64,000 bases of DNA from Hirundichthys speculiger (GCA_018398805.1 JAGFBZ010000849.1:1322501-1386500); one strand, 5' to 3'. Positions 47,801 to 60,929 are shown, counted from the first letter of the stretch. Notes: generated by a model from the letters alone, not told the origin. Made by a program: numbers and translations.

Positions 47801-50800
47801 AAATCTTTCCAGTCATGCATAAACATTTATCATTTCTTGACTGACTTCTTGTATATATTGGCACATCAAGGAGCAGAATGTCTGCAGGGAACAAATATTA
47901 CTCAACTTGCTGATTGCATCGTCAGCGAACCAGGATATGAAGCTTGAAAGAATGTGGTCAGGAGACCCACAAATTACCTCTCCATTCAAAGCTGAGGGTT
48001 ACAATAACACGCTTTTAATTTCATTCCTTTAGGCAAATCTAACAATGCAAAGTTGTAAATTAGGATGAGAAACCAATTTCCTTTTGCAATTATGCCTCTC
48101 ACTATAGTTTGTTGCTCTTACCGAAAACTGCCGCTGTAATTCAGACAGAAATAAATTCACTGTATCTCAGCAACAGCAGGGCAGGAAATGAACATCTGCC
48201 ACAGACTGCAAACTGTTTAAATTTCACTTCTATTTACAGTTTGAAAACTGACTGATGCAAAACACGAAAGCGGCAGTGTTGCAGTTTCAGTCATTTACAG
48301 TACTGTGTATTTGCCGCTGGCAGAAATGTGAGAAACGTCTAAAGCCAGCTCAACACCACTGAGCTGTTGGGGCACCTGTTTGCTGCAAATGCCAGCAAGC
48401 TTTTGCACCTCCTGGGGTGATGAGAGGGAGGGGACCCTCAGCCCACCTCTCAAATCTTGTTCTCAAGGGATTGTGACTCCTCTTGTCACGATTCCACGGA
48501 TCCTCTCCCCTGCATTATTCCCATCCTGCGTTGTGACTAGTGGGTGCCAGCAGGCCACGACTGCTGACACAGATGGGAGTCCATGCCTATGATGGCTTCC
48601 ATATGTCACAACGCTCTTGTGAGTTGGTTCTTTTTTTTAATGTTTTCTTTCCATCTCTCATCTCCTCCTCTGTCTAGTTCTTTAAAGTGTCCTGAGCTGG
48701 GAGGGAGAGGTGAGCACCGCCAAGGTTGAGGGTCAAACATGATTGGCAATGATACATTTCTTTGCAAAGAGGGCATTTAGTCCCAGGTTTAAACCTACTT
48801 TTTGCTGAATGATTATCTTGAGGTTAAAGACTGGAAGGTTGACACAGCCACATTTTACTGCCAAATAGCCAAACAGGAGATTTTAAGGTTTTGGAGTGCC
48901 CTCAGTGTCGATTAGGGCCTTAGATTTGGGCTTATGGTGAGATTTCCCGCCATAAATCTTCAACCACATTAACTGTCACATGCGAGTTTAGACATCTTAA
49001 AGCCACCCAGGGGATGCTGTGACAGAGCTCTGCATTGTTGTATGGTAAATATGAAGCAAGTGGAGACTGAAAATCTCACTTTGGCACTGCAGTACTGGGA
49101 GTTTTCCCCATCTTGACTGACACATGAGAACACTAATATTCCCAGCTTGATTATAATCCCTATAGTCGACCTCATTAGCCAGGCATCCGCATTGAACCCT
49201 GGCTGAGTAGGGTCTTGGAACTCAGCTGTCAATCAACACCTTTTTCTTCAAGCAAAGGGCATCAGGGAGAAATAATCCAGTGCTCTCCCTCTGGAGCTCA
49301 TGAGCAGTCTGTTTTGGGATTTGTACAAGCTTTCGCATGCAGACACTTATGACATGTTACCTCCGTGACTAAATGTTTTGGGAGGAAGTCAAAAAGAAAC
49401 ACTTTAACAGAGAAGGAAACGCAAGATTGCTCTCAGAAGTTTGAAATCCAGTTTTACGCCAAGTGAGGTCATCATTTTCTGTTTCTTTATCGTCGTACTC
49501 TGATACTCAGGACATGGCCTTGTTCTCTGTAGGAGTGATTCAAACCAAAACCCACAACAGCTTTCTCTCTAAACCTCTCCCATGAGCCCCACACAAAGTA
49601 ATTCCTTATAGATGAAGCTCATGCATGTTAACTTACATGTTTAGGTTCACATCCTCAAAGAATGCAATAAAACCACCACTTTCCATACTAAAAGAATTAA
49701 CTGGATTCCTTTCGGTTCAGATTCTGGACAAAGGTTAGATTGAGGTTCCCCCGTGAACTTTGGGCTGTTTTTCTGTGTATGTCTCTCCATTCACCCCCAC
49801 TTTGGTTCACCACTTCAAGTAAGCATCAACATTTAAAGCAAAAAAATTTCAGAGCCCCCCCCCCACCTTTTTTTTATTCCAAAACATGGAGCATAATAAA
49901 AACCTATAAAATGACGGCCGCTATGGGCAGTGCATCGCTTCAAAACACAGAGCTGCCAAAGTGATTTACGGCACGCTCACTTGTCCCGAGGGTGACAGCA
50001 CAGAAAGAGAGAAGGAGTGATTTGAGCCTTTGTGAGGTCTTCTCATAAAAGACTGAGCGATGAGACCCCTACTGCTCTCATAACATTCCTTTGCTGTTTG
50101 GGTAACATACCAAAACAGAAAATGATATGCCATCCATGCCTTTTGCAGTGTCACCAAACACTGATGCCACTCACCATCCTGTTCCCCTTAGAAGAACACT
50201 GAGGTAGCTTTTCACAAGTGCTTCAGGACTGACAACGTTAAGCTGAAATTCAGAAGGAAAACAAATAGCTTTACTTGTGCAAATTCCAAAATATACATTT
50301 TATGCGGTCTCTGTAATTTGTAACTTTATATCTCAGCAGTGTGGAGCAAATTGTGACTGTGCCAGTGGTTTTTCTTCAAGTTGAGAGAGTGCAATATGCA
50401 TGAACTCCAGACAGACGATAGATGGATGGGCAGTCTGAGAGTAAGACAGCCTTTTTTTAAATTTGTCTGCATGTATCCTGAATACACCTCATTTCTGCAA
50501 ATAGACATGGGAGGCCATCACACACAGCGATGGTAATATGAAATGCTGCAATGCCGATCGTGTGGCATGGTGGGCTGCTCCCTACTCCCTCATGCCTGCA
50601 CACTCAACATAGCAGTGCTGGACCTCCGCCTGGGAAACAGATGGCAGGGGAATAACACTGTCACCCACCCTGAACACAGGCATCCTGGGCCAGTCCTCAG
50701 CTTCGCACTTTGCTATCTGTCTGTTTGTATCGGCTCTGAAATCCCTCCTTATCCTCACAGACCCATCACCAGATTAGGAGATTCACATGAGTGAAACTGG

Positions 50801-51679
50801 CTGGACAGCTGAGCCTCATTAGCCAAACATACGCTTCCATTTTACAGTGACTGCGCTCGCTTGAAGTTGTCTTTGTGGTGCGGGCGGGTCTGATGGGTGG
50901 GTGTTGTTTTGGGTTTATGACAATAGGACTAATGACCAGTGAACCAGCCCCCATGTGAGCTCTTCAGGAGCTGGAAGAAGAAGATGGAGGTCTCCTTATT
51001 TTCTGTCTGGATTTAAACAATTAGACAATTAGCTAGTTAAGAGGGATCAATTGGTCTGAGGATTAAGACTAATAGGAAATACTGAAATTCTTTAGATTAG
51101 AGAAAGATTACAAAGGGAACATAATGTAATGCCACTTTAAAATGAAATAAGCCTTCCTAACACCAACATTTGTTAATGAAGCTTCATCTCACAGTCAAGC
51201 TGTCCAAAAGCAGTAAAACGCTTAGTAAGCTACAGTATAAAACATAATGAAATGTTGATATTTTAGGGCTATTATCCACACTAGTTATAATACATTTAAT
51301 TCATGTATTGAAGTTATAATGATGCAATTACAGACTTAAAAAAAAAAATCACTTTTACAAGTTTATGAGTTCAGTCAGATTCAAAGACATCATGGCTGCC
51401 ACGCATATCCTGCATGAGTTTGGCATTCTGGTCGTGCACGTGTTTGAGAAAATATGTGACACATATGTCATATGCAATATTCACTTGAGCGCTAGAGGTG
51501 CTGGTGAAGGTGCGTGCAGGTGTTGACCGCAGGTGACTGGTCAGAAGGTTCTGCTGCAGTTGGAGCCGGTCATTGCTCACTTGTTTGGTGTTGTGATGAA
51601 AAAGGAGGCCAATCCAATACAACAAGTCATTGCGGAGGACACACAAAAATACTGTTGGTGTTGACTTGTCAATTTTGCG
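41835..51679. other. Unassigned 9.8-kb region
   Basis: No gene is established. It holds a weak exon candidate at 42207-42261 (minus), an A run near 43867-43881, a short splice-bordered open segment at 47108-47152 (plus), a GC-richer stretch at about 46550-47160, and a TAAT/SOX-motif-rich stretch at about 50780-51070. Around 45730-45780 the phrase 'aaaaatactttattgatccc' resembles a common fish repeat. Long open frames such as 47193-47627 have no recognisable content. Confidence 0.4.
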
Positions 51680-51691
51680 CATTGGTAAAAT

Positions 51692-51840
51692 CCATCCATC
51701 CATCCATCCATCCATCCATCCATTATCTATGCCCATTCAATCCTATCTAGGGCCATGGGGTTCTGCTGGAGCCTATCCCAGCTCTCTTCAGGGTGAAAGG
51801 CAGGAGTACACCCTGGACAGGTTGCCAGTCCATCGCAGGG
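51692..51840 (-). mobile_element. 5'-truncated LINE (L2-like) tail with 12-bp target duplication
   Basis: On the minus strand it reads ccctgcgatggactgg...aacctgtccagggtgtac...gagctgggataggctcc and ends in a GGAT array (plus-strand TCCA repeats 51691-51723). CATTGGTAAAAT occurs at 51680-51691 and again at 51841-51852. Only 149 bp were copied, a clear case of abortive target-primed reverse transcription, apparently recent. Confidence 0.88.
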
Positions 51841-52319
51841 CATTGGTAAAATGAGAGGAAAAAACTCTTATCCCAAATGACATTGATTTAATGGCTGAAT
51901 GCATCATCTTTTATTGTGAGTTGTTTTCTCTACAACAAGTGCAAAACAATAACTTCCTCAATGTCGCCTCCTTGTACGTGGTTGTAGTTTTGAATCTGTG
52001 TCTGTATTCTGCCCCCAAGTCGAGACCTCTGCTATCACACGTTCTGTCTGCGTCATACCAAAGCAAGAAATGTTCACAACGCAGCTGTTTGTCTATGCCA
52101 GGGGTGCAGATACTTTTTCACCATGTGAGCTACTTATAAAATGGCCAAGTCAAAATGATCTACTTACTATAAAATTGCAAAACATATATTTATTCATAAA
52201 TATACTGAGAATTCTCTCTATGAACCATTTATGTTGATGTACCTTGCATAACTGTGTGAACCTATATTGCTCAATACGGCTCTCTACATTTTTTGTCACT
52301 ACCTTACTCTAATGATTTG

Positions 52320-52690
52320 TATTGAATGGAATCAGCCAGGGATGCATAGTCCAGACAGTAGCTGCTGACAGCCAGCCTCAAGCACACCTTCAGATGATCA
52401 TCAGTCATGGTGGAACGGTACTTGGACTTAATGATCTTCATGTTAACGGTGAGAAAAATGACTGCTGTCCGGACCACTGGGATTTTAGTTCCTTCACCTT
52501 CCTCCTTCTAAGCTCGCTTTTTGTTGGGAAGTCAGTGTCGTTTTTATGAACAGTCCAAAAGTGCCACTCCACATTTCCCTTTTTTGGTTTAGCAGTGGCA
52601 GACTGGCACATGAGACAGGACAAGCTTTAAAAATGACAAAGGTGAAAAAAAAAGTCCACCTCCCATTTCATATGGAAGAGGTCATTTTTG
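52320..52690 (-). pseudogene. Internally deleted hAT transposase: BED-like zinc finger plus C-terminal dimerisation piece
   Basis: Read on the minus strand: first KWEVDFFFTFVIFKACP (about 52612-52685). Next, in another frame, CLMCQSATAKPKKGNVEWHF then WTVHKNDTDFPTKSELRRRK and KVKELKSQWSGQQSFFSPLT (52438-52623), a C..C...H....H finger of the kind in GTF2IRD2/ZBED-related hAT proteins. Then, in a third frame, MKIIKSKYRSTMTDDHLKVC then LRLAVSSYCLDYASLADSIQ (52320-52443), which matches the extreme C-terminal hAT dimerisation segment. The several-hundred-residue catalytic core is missing between SPLT and MKII, and two frameshifts break the rest, so the copy is inactive. Confidence 0.8.
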
Positions 52691-52932
52691 TCTTCTTATT
52701 TGGTCCAGGCTCTCCCACTCATTTTTATACCCTTAAGTTTAGAAGACATAAATTGGAGACTAATTCACTAGAGAACACGCCGTTATGTGCGCATGCACCA
52801 TGTCAGAAAAGGCCCAGATTGATCAGATTGACTGCCCTGAATGTCAATCAAGTGACAAATTTCATAGTGAAGGCGAATGATAGGCTGACGTCTACGTTTT
52901 AATGCCATGCGATCTACCCACACCCCCTTTGT

Positions 52933-53064
52933 GATCGACCGGTAGATCACGATCAACCGATAGATCACGATCGACCGATAGATCATGATCGACCGATAGA
53001 TCACGATCGACCGATAGATCACGATCGACCGATAGATCACGATCGACCGGTAGATCACGATCGA
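52933..53064. repeat. 18-bp tandem array, seven units
   Basis: Seven full units of GATCGACCGATAGATCAC with one- or two-base variants, plus a 6-base partial unit. Each unit contains GATC twice and a GATCGA.C palindromic core. The array produces a long repetitive open frame (IVIYRS) on the minus strand that is not a gene. Confidence 0.95.
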
Positions 53065-56000
53065 TGTAATCACTTGGTTAAACTGCAAGTACACCTCAGG
53101 CCGGAGAGAGAGATAGAAGGGGGAAAAAAGAAGTTTTGATAGAGCATATACTATGAAACATAGATTTTATGCTGTGGCTCAATAAAATAGTTAATGCACT
53201 TTTTCCTTACCTCCATTCTCATATTGGTATAAACATATTATTTTTCCTACTAATATTTTGATGCCTCACTGTCAGATCCAAGAATAGAATTCATTACTTT
53301 TCAAACACATACTGTACCTAATTTCTTGTAATATTTTCACTATTGTATATCAGCAATAACGGCTCTTCTCATCTTGCTAGTAGAAGCGATGTGATTAAAA
53401 AAGAAAAAAGTGGATTTGAAAAATACTGTATAGTGAACAGGGACAAAGTGTTCTGTTATGACAGCTGACATTGTGTTTAAATGTGTTTTTGTGAGGAGGT
53501 GATTGTGACTGCAGCTGGTTTTTTTATAGGTAGCAGAAGAAATTATGAGACCGTGCCATAATTTTTGACCTACCTTCCTTTTTTCCGATTTCCGATTTTC
53601 CTTTTCTTCAGGCAAAACATTTAGACCATCTGAATAATTTTTTCACATGATTCTGATGAATATTTTTCCCCATTTGAATTAGGTAGTCACCCATTTTTTG
53701 TTTTGCTTTTGCTCTTAGAAATGATAACTCTCTTTCCAGCTTTTGAAAACTCAGTCTCCTATCACAAGCCAAATGAATGACAAGTTAAGAAAACAAAAAT
53801 ACTTCTGAGTATGCTGAAAGTTGTCAAATGCCAAATCCCTCATCAGTTAGTTTCCTCTGGTTAGCATGCATGTATATATTAACACCTCTGAAATGTTTCA
53901 AGTAGTGTAACATGTTTTCACATGTGCATGACTCATATTCATGGCTGTTGCCTTCACTTCTTCATTGATGTTTGAACCTTTTCAGGATCACCCATGGGGC
54001 GAAATGTCAGAATACCCCAATGACAGTCTCCACGCTCCATTTTCCACTGGACCTTGACTGGAGACCGCGCAGTGTAAACTGTCACGCCATCAGAGAGGCC
54101 GCACTCACCTGAATAATCATCGTCGCTCAGACCACCAAAGGTGCAGCTGACTAAAACCAAAATTTTGTACCCCATATATAAACCATCAGGGGAGCTTCAA
54201 ATCAAGAGTGAGTTTTCTGGAGGTATCCGCATGCCTATGTAGAAAGAAATAAATGCCCCCTTTTCTACAGGTGGTTCCACATCTGGAAGCTCCAGCTGCA
54301 GAAGAGTGTAGATCCGGAAGGCTAGATAGATGGACGCACTGCGGCTGGTGGAAGTCCTCATTACCCACTCACATACTTCTAGAAAAGCTTGCTCATTGAG
54401 GCAATTAATCCTTGACTTCTTCAGGGGTCATATGTCACTTCTGGTCCATCACTTCTTCGTCCTGCCTCCCTATCTTTCTCTCTCTCTCTTTCACACACAC
54501 ACACAGACCCATACTTGTTGTGATGGAGTTGGCCATGCGTAAATGGCCAAAGGGCTGTTGAGAAGTACACTGACAACAGACAGACTGGTAACCCCGACAG
54601 GTCAGTCAGTGCTATACAAGCAGAATCTCTTCAAATCAGTCACTGAAATTGTTACAAACCCTGGAGAGATAAAGCCTTCACCAAATTTTCAACTCATATC
54701 CTGGCAAACGGGGAGATTTTAATGTCCAAGTGGCAGTCATCCAGGCAAATTTCAAAACTTACTTTTGTCCTTTCACCTCATAAAACAAAGATTCTCCCCC
54801 AAACTTGTTTTTCCCACGACAAACCTCCTTAAAGCAGGGTCAAGCATATACTGTAAGATGACGAACTGTTCAAATCATGTGGGGGAGAAAATCTACAGCT
54901 CTTGTGTTGCAGAAAGATGTAGACTGCAGATAAATAAGAAAAAAAAAAGGTTATGAACAGGAAAAGGTATATCATGCTTTCTTATATTGCTTTTAAAAAA
55001 ATATTTTTGTATGGATTTGCCTTCATAAACCATATCTATTTATTTATTTACTTGTTTAAAGAGGTGTCATAAAACTGACATCACACTATTCTAAACACAA
55101 CTTGACAACTGTTGTGAACATGTGTTAACTGAACGTAAATTTTTATGGCTCCTTATGACCTCATTTGGTCAGTTATTAAATTTTAAAAAGCAAAAATTAC
55201 ATTGGAGCAGATATCATTGTCAAAAGAAAAAAAAACAACTTGACTTTTACCCAGAGAGCATAATCTATCATAAACATTACTGATTAAAAAAAAGAAAAAA
55301 CAGTGTAACTATATATGTTCAGATCAGCTAAACTGTCAAGTGTGGCTCGTATTCACATTAGGTCCTGTGAGATAATAAAATCACGTTATACATGTTTTTC
55401 TTGACTCAAGCACAGCTGCGAATTTAAACTTTTCATAAAGATGTCTGTGAAATGCCATTAGACCATCCAAGGCTTGTGAATACTTCTCCTTGGCGGTGAG
55501 TACAGTTGCAACATTTTGAACGAGTCTTTGGAATGTTGTGTGAGAAGATCTTAGATAAAGAGAAATAGTTTTTCCTTTATGTACTTAGTGTAACAAATGT
55601 CTTACAAAAATAGAAGATGAAACTGGAAGCACACAAATGTAGACACTTGCTGAATGATGAGTATCCAGTGGTAGCCAGTGGTAGCATGGTTATTCTGACC
55701 ACCCTCATCATGGATATTTATTTCACAGACAAGAGAGCAGTTAAAAAAATATATACATAAAGGCTTCAAAGTCACTTAATGGTTCAGTGCCACTAGAATA
55801 CACGAGGCATTATGTTAGAGAAGCTTATTTAAATCAGCCTGATCTTGTGATAAGTCTTCACATAGAAAACAGAAGTATTACAAGAATGTTGCAGATCAAT
55901 ACCAATTACTGAACTTGCTCAAAGCTAACATCCAAATGTAATTGCTGCTGTTACAGTAATGGAAATCGGAGATATAGTTGTTCCTGCTTTTATAAACTTT

Positions 56001-56504
56001 CATTTTTAATTCAGATTGTATCAAATACAGAAGAACAACTCGTGTCTTCAAAACTACTCCTTCCTATAGTCACACATTTCCTTTAATGCTACATTGGCTG
56101 TGAAACATTGCCAACATCAGCATGGTAAAAACCAACTCTAGCAAATCATAAACACCCAAATTTTGAGGTTTTTATATCATGGCCAAGTCTACACTTGCCT
56201 AGCTAACCACACGTATTCACTTCATAAAGATTTGTGAATGGGTCTGGTACCCCTCCCATTTACAGCCACATCCTCTGGTACAGAACATATCAAACCAATC
56301 ACAACAGGGTGTTGATGAGCTTTATGCGCTGACCCATCCAGGACCATCAAGGACCCACTACTTGACACAACCAAAGTAGCAACAGATTTGCTAAAAACAC
56401 TTTATCAAAAGGGTTTTACAGTGCTACATGTGATGTTTCTCTGATTGGTTGTATGCCTGTCCAGTGGTGTTCAGAGGAAGTTTCTTCTGTATCCATTGGT
56501 ACTG
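53065..56504. other. Unassigned spacer, 3.4 kb
   Basis: CT then CA runs at about 54474-54504. A GC-richer patch at about 53985-54370 contains open frames with splice-like borders on the minus strand but no recognisable protein. Otherwise AT-rich with nothing recognised. Confidence 0.45.
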
Positions 56505-56680
56505 CCACCAGGACGAGGCCCCAGGGCAGACCCGGGGCACGCTAGAGAGATTATATTTCTCAGCTACCCTGATTCTACCTCAGTATTCCCCCTGGAAGAG
56601 CTGTAGGTGGTGGATGTCTGGACTCTCTGCTAAGGCTGCTCCACAACCCAAATCAATTAAGATGGATAAACTTTCAGATT
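56505..56680 (+). pseudogene. LINE ORF2 C-terminal relic
   Basis: The plus strand follows the 3' coding end of the same LINE type as the relic at 6270: 'ggcagacccggggcacgctagagagattat', read as APGQTRGTLERLYFS, then 'ccccctggaagagctgtagg', then 'tctggactctctgctaaggctgctcc'. Family copies read GRPRTRW..YVSRLAW..LGIPPEEL...VWASLLRLL here. Frame is lost partway. Confidence 0.7.
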
Positions 56681-56759
56681 AAAATGTAAAGAATGATGAA
56701 TAGCTCTTCAAAGCTTTTTCAAATTCTAATGTTTTGATAGAAAATATGTAACTATCAAT

Positions 56760-57080
56760 TCATCCATTTTTTTGTACTCACTTCAGTCCTATTCAGGGTC
56801 ACAGGGGTCTGCTGAACCGTACAGCAGCTGTCAACAAGAAAAAGACTCAGTACTCCTTTGATGTGTCATCAGCTGATTGCAGGAGAAAGCAGCAACAAGG
56901 CAACGATGTACACTCCTGCTCAGGGTCAATTTAGGATCACCAATCAACCAAACAGCTATGTCTTTGGACTCTAGGAGGAAGCTGGGGTACCCAGAGAAAA
57001 CCCTCACAACTATGGAGAGAACATGCAAACTGGGCTCAGAAAGGCTCCAGCTGAGATGTGAACCAGGAAACAGCCGTGCT
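56760..57080 (-). repeat. L2-like LINE tail relic, minus orientation
   Basis: The plus strand reads 'catccattttttt...tcctattcagggtcacaggggtctgctg', then 'tcagggtcaatttaggatcaccaatcaacc', 'tttggactctaggaggaagctggggtaccc' and 'gaacatgcaaactggg', the reverse of the usual fish tail. It is diverged and internally altered around 56820-56920. Confidence 0.8.
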
Positions 57081-60000
57081 CACGAAAAAGCCACTTGGTT
57101 TTATGACATATAAACATGCCAAAGGAGAGCAATTTACGAAACTTTGTGACATAATACTTATCGGACTAGTTATACAACCCTATAATATGACATTGGTGTT
57201 ATTTCATTATGTTGATGTTTACGTGACAAACTAAACTCATGAAGTTAATATTATCAAACTAGCTAGTTAGCATGATAAAACCTGACAAAAGTTTCCTCAG
57301 TGTGGAAATTAAAGCATATGTTGTTTTGAAAATCGCAACTTATTACATTGGAGTAAAATTCTCATCCCCATCAGATATCTGTAGAGTCAGATGGCAGTTT
57401 TCCAACTGAAGCACCTCTCGGGATTTTGTAGATTTTAGGTGATTAGTTAACCAGCGGTCTATTCTGTCTGTTAAAGCATGCACATCAACCTCTCATCTGC
57501 CTTTCTGCATCTCTGATCCCTCACTTGTTGTTTAACATGCGTCTGCTAGAGAAAGAACACTGTAATCTTCTCAATGTCAAACATAGTCCATCCATTCTTA
57601 TCCATCCGAACCTGCTGAGTGTACAAGCTCCTGTCTTGTGAAACATGACATCAAGTCAAAACAGTAGAAGTAGAGAAATAACTTATGGACTAAAAACAAC
57701 CAGGAATCTCTTAAAAGTGCTTTGGGAAACAGTAAAGATGAGCGTCATCTACTTTCATTGCTGCTCATAGCCATGAAACACAGGATAATTGGTTTTGTTT
57801 ATAGAGAATAAATCATTCTTTAATCCAGTTTCTTGTCACAACTGCGCTTTAATGCTTCATTCACCATGGCACGATGCCTCTACATGTTGCAGACATTTGA
57901 CGTTTTTTAACAGACGGGAAGTATTATCTCACAGACTCACTCTTGGCCCGGCACCATAGCAAGTACTGATCTGCACGTAGTCAATGACTGAAATCTTACA
58001 CTCACCTCTGGCAGTTATTATGAAAGCACACTACATAGCAAAACTGAAAATTTTCTTCGTTTATGAGTCAGAAAATGAAAGCAATATTGCATAATTTGTC
58101 GGTATATTTAATCCTTTTTTTTTCTTTTAAAGCTTGGATCAAGTATTTGTGAAAACAGCATGTGAACTTAAAGCTGCCCAGTGTGTGTCCTTGGAACATT
58201 TCTGCAGCAGGAGACATGCTGCTGACGTCTTCCTAGTCCTGTCTAAGCCTTGGTTCTGTAAAGCATGGGATGGATTCCACACTCAAAAATGGCATCTGAA
58301 TGAAAAAAAGGATTTTACAGCTGCCAACTTTGTGTGGCCTAATGTTTCCACTGATATCACATTATGAATAGCATACAAATAATGTGCACGTTTGGTTCTG
58401 GTGAGGTTTCTGGAATGTAAAACCAAAATAGAATAAAAAATTTAATAGGAGGAATTAAATAGTGACATGTTTATAAGCTGGCGCTGTCATGTCAACAATT
58501 TAACAGGACAGTCTCTTTTAATAATACAAAAGGAAAAAAAAAAGTTTCTTTTGTTGCAATAAGTGGTGTTGACAGGGCTTGTCTGCTGGACAAACAAAAC
58601 TAACACAATAACTCGTGAGCTGAACATGGTGCAAAGGTAAAATATGGATGCAAGAAAGAACCATTAAAGGTAGGTTAAGTGATTCTATGTGCTTTCTAAC
58701 CACACATTTGGTGAATATCTCCTTGTCATGATGGAGCACTGGGGGGAAGACAGTGGGGAAGCAAACTCATCCAATGTATTTTGTTTACATTTTATTTAAA
58801 ATATCAACAAATGTGATGTCTCCCAGAAATTGTTCACTCTGCCTTTAAGATGATGATGTTGATGATTTTAGAAAAAACCAGCAAGAGTCATCAAGATTGG
58901 GAAAATGCTGGATTTTTGAAAACAATTCAACCGACATGCTTCATATCCAGCCTTTAAAGATAATAATCAGTCCATTTAGAACTGGGGATAATGCTGTGAT
59001 GCACTGTAACTTCTTGTACTCAAATGTTGCCGTTTTCCACAGAAATACAATATTAGCCAATCACACTAACTGGTTCCCAAAACCAGCTGAGTCACTGGCA
59101 GCTTCACAAGCTTGACTTCAGAAGAAGTGATGGCACATGACCAGATTGTTAAAAGTCAGACCCAAGTGAATTAATTCAATGTTGATCCTCTATATAAAAC
59201 AGGGCTTAGTGAAAAGCAGAAAAACAGAGGGACAAAAATAGAAAGCTAGCAGCAAGAGTCTTAAAACTGACAGCATATTTTAATTTTTACATTTCAGATT
59301 TTGAAAAGTGCACAAAAGCTAAAGTACTGAACTTTGGATTTTCTTTGTGACAAGTGAGATAAATCCATAGTATGGTTTGAGTTATTGCCACAGGTGTTGG
59401 ATGCCATTCACATGCATTACAGCACATGGCGTTCATATTTGTTGGATGTTCTTCTTCTTGCTCTCCATGTGGTTGGTGACAGTTAAAGATTCTGTTCAGG
59501 AAGTTCAGTCAGAGTGTTAATATAGGTCATATATCAGCTGCTCACTGCTGGATTATGAAGAACATCCTATGAAGCAGACGTTTAGAGCGTGACCAACACA
59601 TGAACAAAGAACAGCCTATCACTCCTACTTCTCAGGCAATGCACTTGTTAAATTATCATTTCTCCTTTCTGGCTTTCTACAGGCCAATATTGCACTGAAA
59701 CCAAAGCCTTTCGTCTTGCCTTTTTGAATGTTTTTCCCACCACCCTCTCTTTTTCTAATTTGCTGGTCACGCTCAGAAGCCAGCCTCGTGGGACTTGGTC
59801 AGTAATTGGAGTCTCTGCAGTGACTGCCTAAAGCACAGCTCCAAACGATGCACTGGGGAGGCTTCCTGGGGAAAACCCAATAAGCTCTTCACACTTAAGT
59901 GCAGTCATCATGTGGCTTTTTCCACTTTATTGAATACTGCACAACTTGTTGGCAACACAATCTACGAGGCAGAAATAAGGATACTATCATTGTTTGCCTT

Positions 60001-60644
60001 AAGGTTTATTTCTTTCATCTCCGTCCTATTTTTGAATGTCCTTGAGTAATTTCCCACTAAAAAAGGCTTTATTGTTTGACATGGGTGAAGTTCCTTTCTT
60101 TTCACAACATTGTCTGTTCCCAGTCCAACATCAGATAGACCTTTAAGTACATAAAATAACAGAGAATGATTAAAGTTAAATGATGAAAGTCAACAGGCTG
60201 GATTTACAAACTACAAACCTAACAAAACCATGAATGTTGTGTAAAGGAAACTAAAAGCGTCCTTCATGATGTTTTGTGAGAGCATTTTATCCTTAAATGC
60301 AATAAAGTAGAATCACAAGTTAGATAATAAGAAATAATTTGCTGGAAATACTCCACCACTCAGAAATCTTCTACCACTGTAATCCCTGTCCTGAAGGTTC
60401 TGGATACTCTCAGAGGTACTGCCTCCCAGGAGGTCCCAGGAGTGTGGATCTCTGCTTAGCCATGCTTCCTGTGGTCAAAACAGAGGAGGTGAAGAAATGA
60501 CCCTCGAAAGATCTTGGTTCCTGTAAAAGGTCCCTGTGCTTAAATCGCATCTTAAGTTACTTCAGATAAAGCTATCTAGTAAAAAGGTAAAGCGTTGGAA
60601 ATGAACATAATTTAGGAGGATTAAGAATATACCTATCAGTAGTA
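57081..60644. other. Unassigned spacer, 3.6 kb
   Basis: AT-rich sequence without recognisable genes or element borders. Confidence 0.5.
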
Positions 60645-60735
60645 CAGTGATCTGTTCAGGGTGTACACCATCTCTCTCCCTCTGGTTACTGGAACAGGAT
60701 CCAGCCCCCTGTAACCCAGAACAAGCTTGAAGAGT
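60645..60735 (+). repeat. Short L2-like LINE tail relic
   Basis: 'gttcagggtgtacaccatctctc...ggaacaggatccagccccctgtaacccagaacaag' follows the 3' tail of the fish LINE type with about one change in five bases. The GGAT array is absent. Confidence 0.55.
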
Positions 60736-60929
60736 AGGAAAATATTGAAAATGTTGTAGGAAGGTAAAACGATCAGTTTTACTCTGGTCAAGGGGTGCAT
60801 ACAAATAAACACCCTCGAAGACTCCAGAACAGGCCCCAGAAGAATGTTCTGGAGCCTCTAGAGCTGATGCTGTAAAGAAGGATACGTCATAAAATGAAAA
60901 TAACATGAACAACCGTAAGCATCCTCTAA

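Larger units (their letters stand above)
52095..53064 (-). mobile_element. hAT element relic with 18-bp tandem array
   Basis: The left edge begins 'ccaggggtgcagatactt' with 'gatctactta' words. The right part is a tandem array built of 'gatcgaccgatagatcac', both resembling the subterminal parts of fish hAT elements. Between them, on the minus strand, lie pieces of a hAT transposase (52320-52700). The right terminus and target duplication are not visible, so the limits are approximate. Confidence 0.65.

Noticed and set aside
52783..53094. Repetitive open frame (IVIYRS units) suggesting a repeat protein or a CRISPR-like array
   Set aside because: The 18-bp units are directly adjacent without unique spacers and the frame is a by-product of an 18-bp period inside a hAT relic. 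The host is a vertebrate.
53954..54175. Minus-strand frame with a splice-bordered segment (CTFGGLSDDDYS before GTGAGT)
   Set aside because: The segment is only about 40 bases and no matching upstream or downstream exon or known protein could be recognised.
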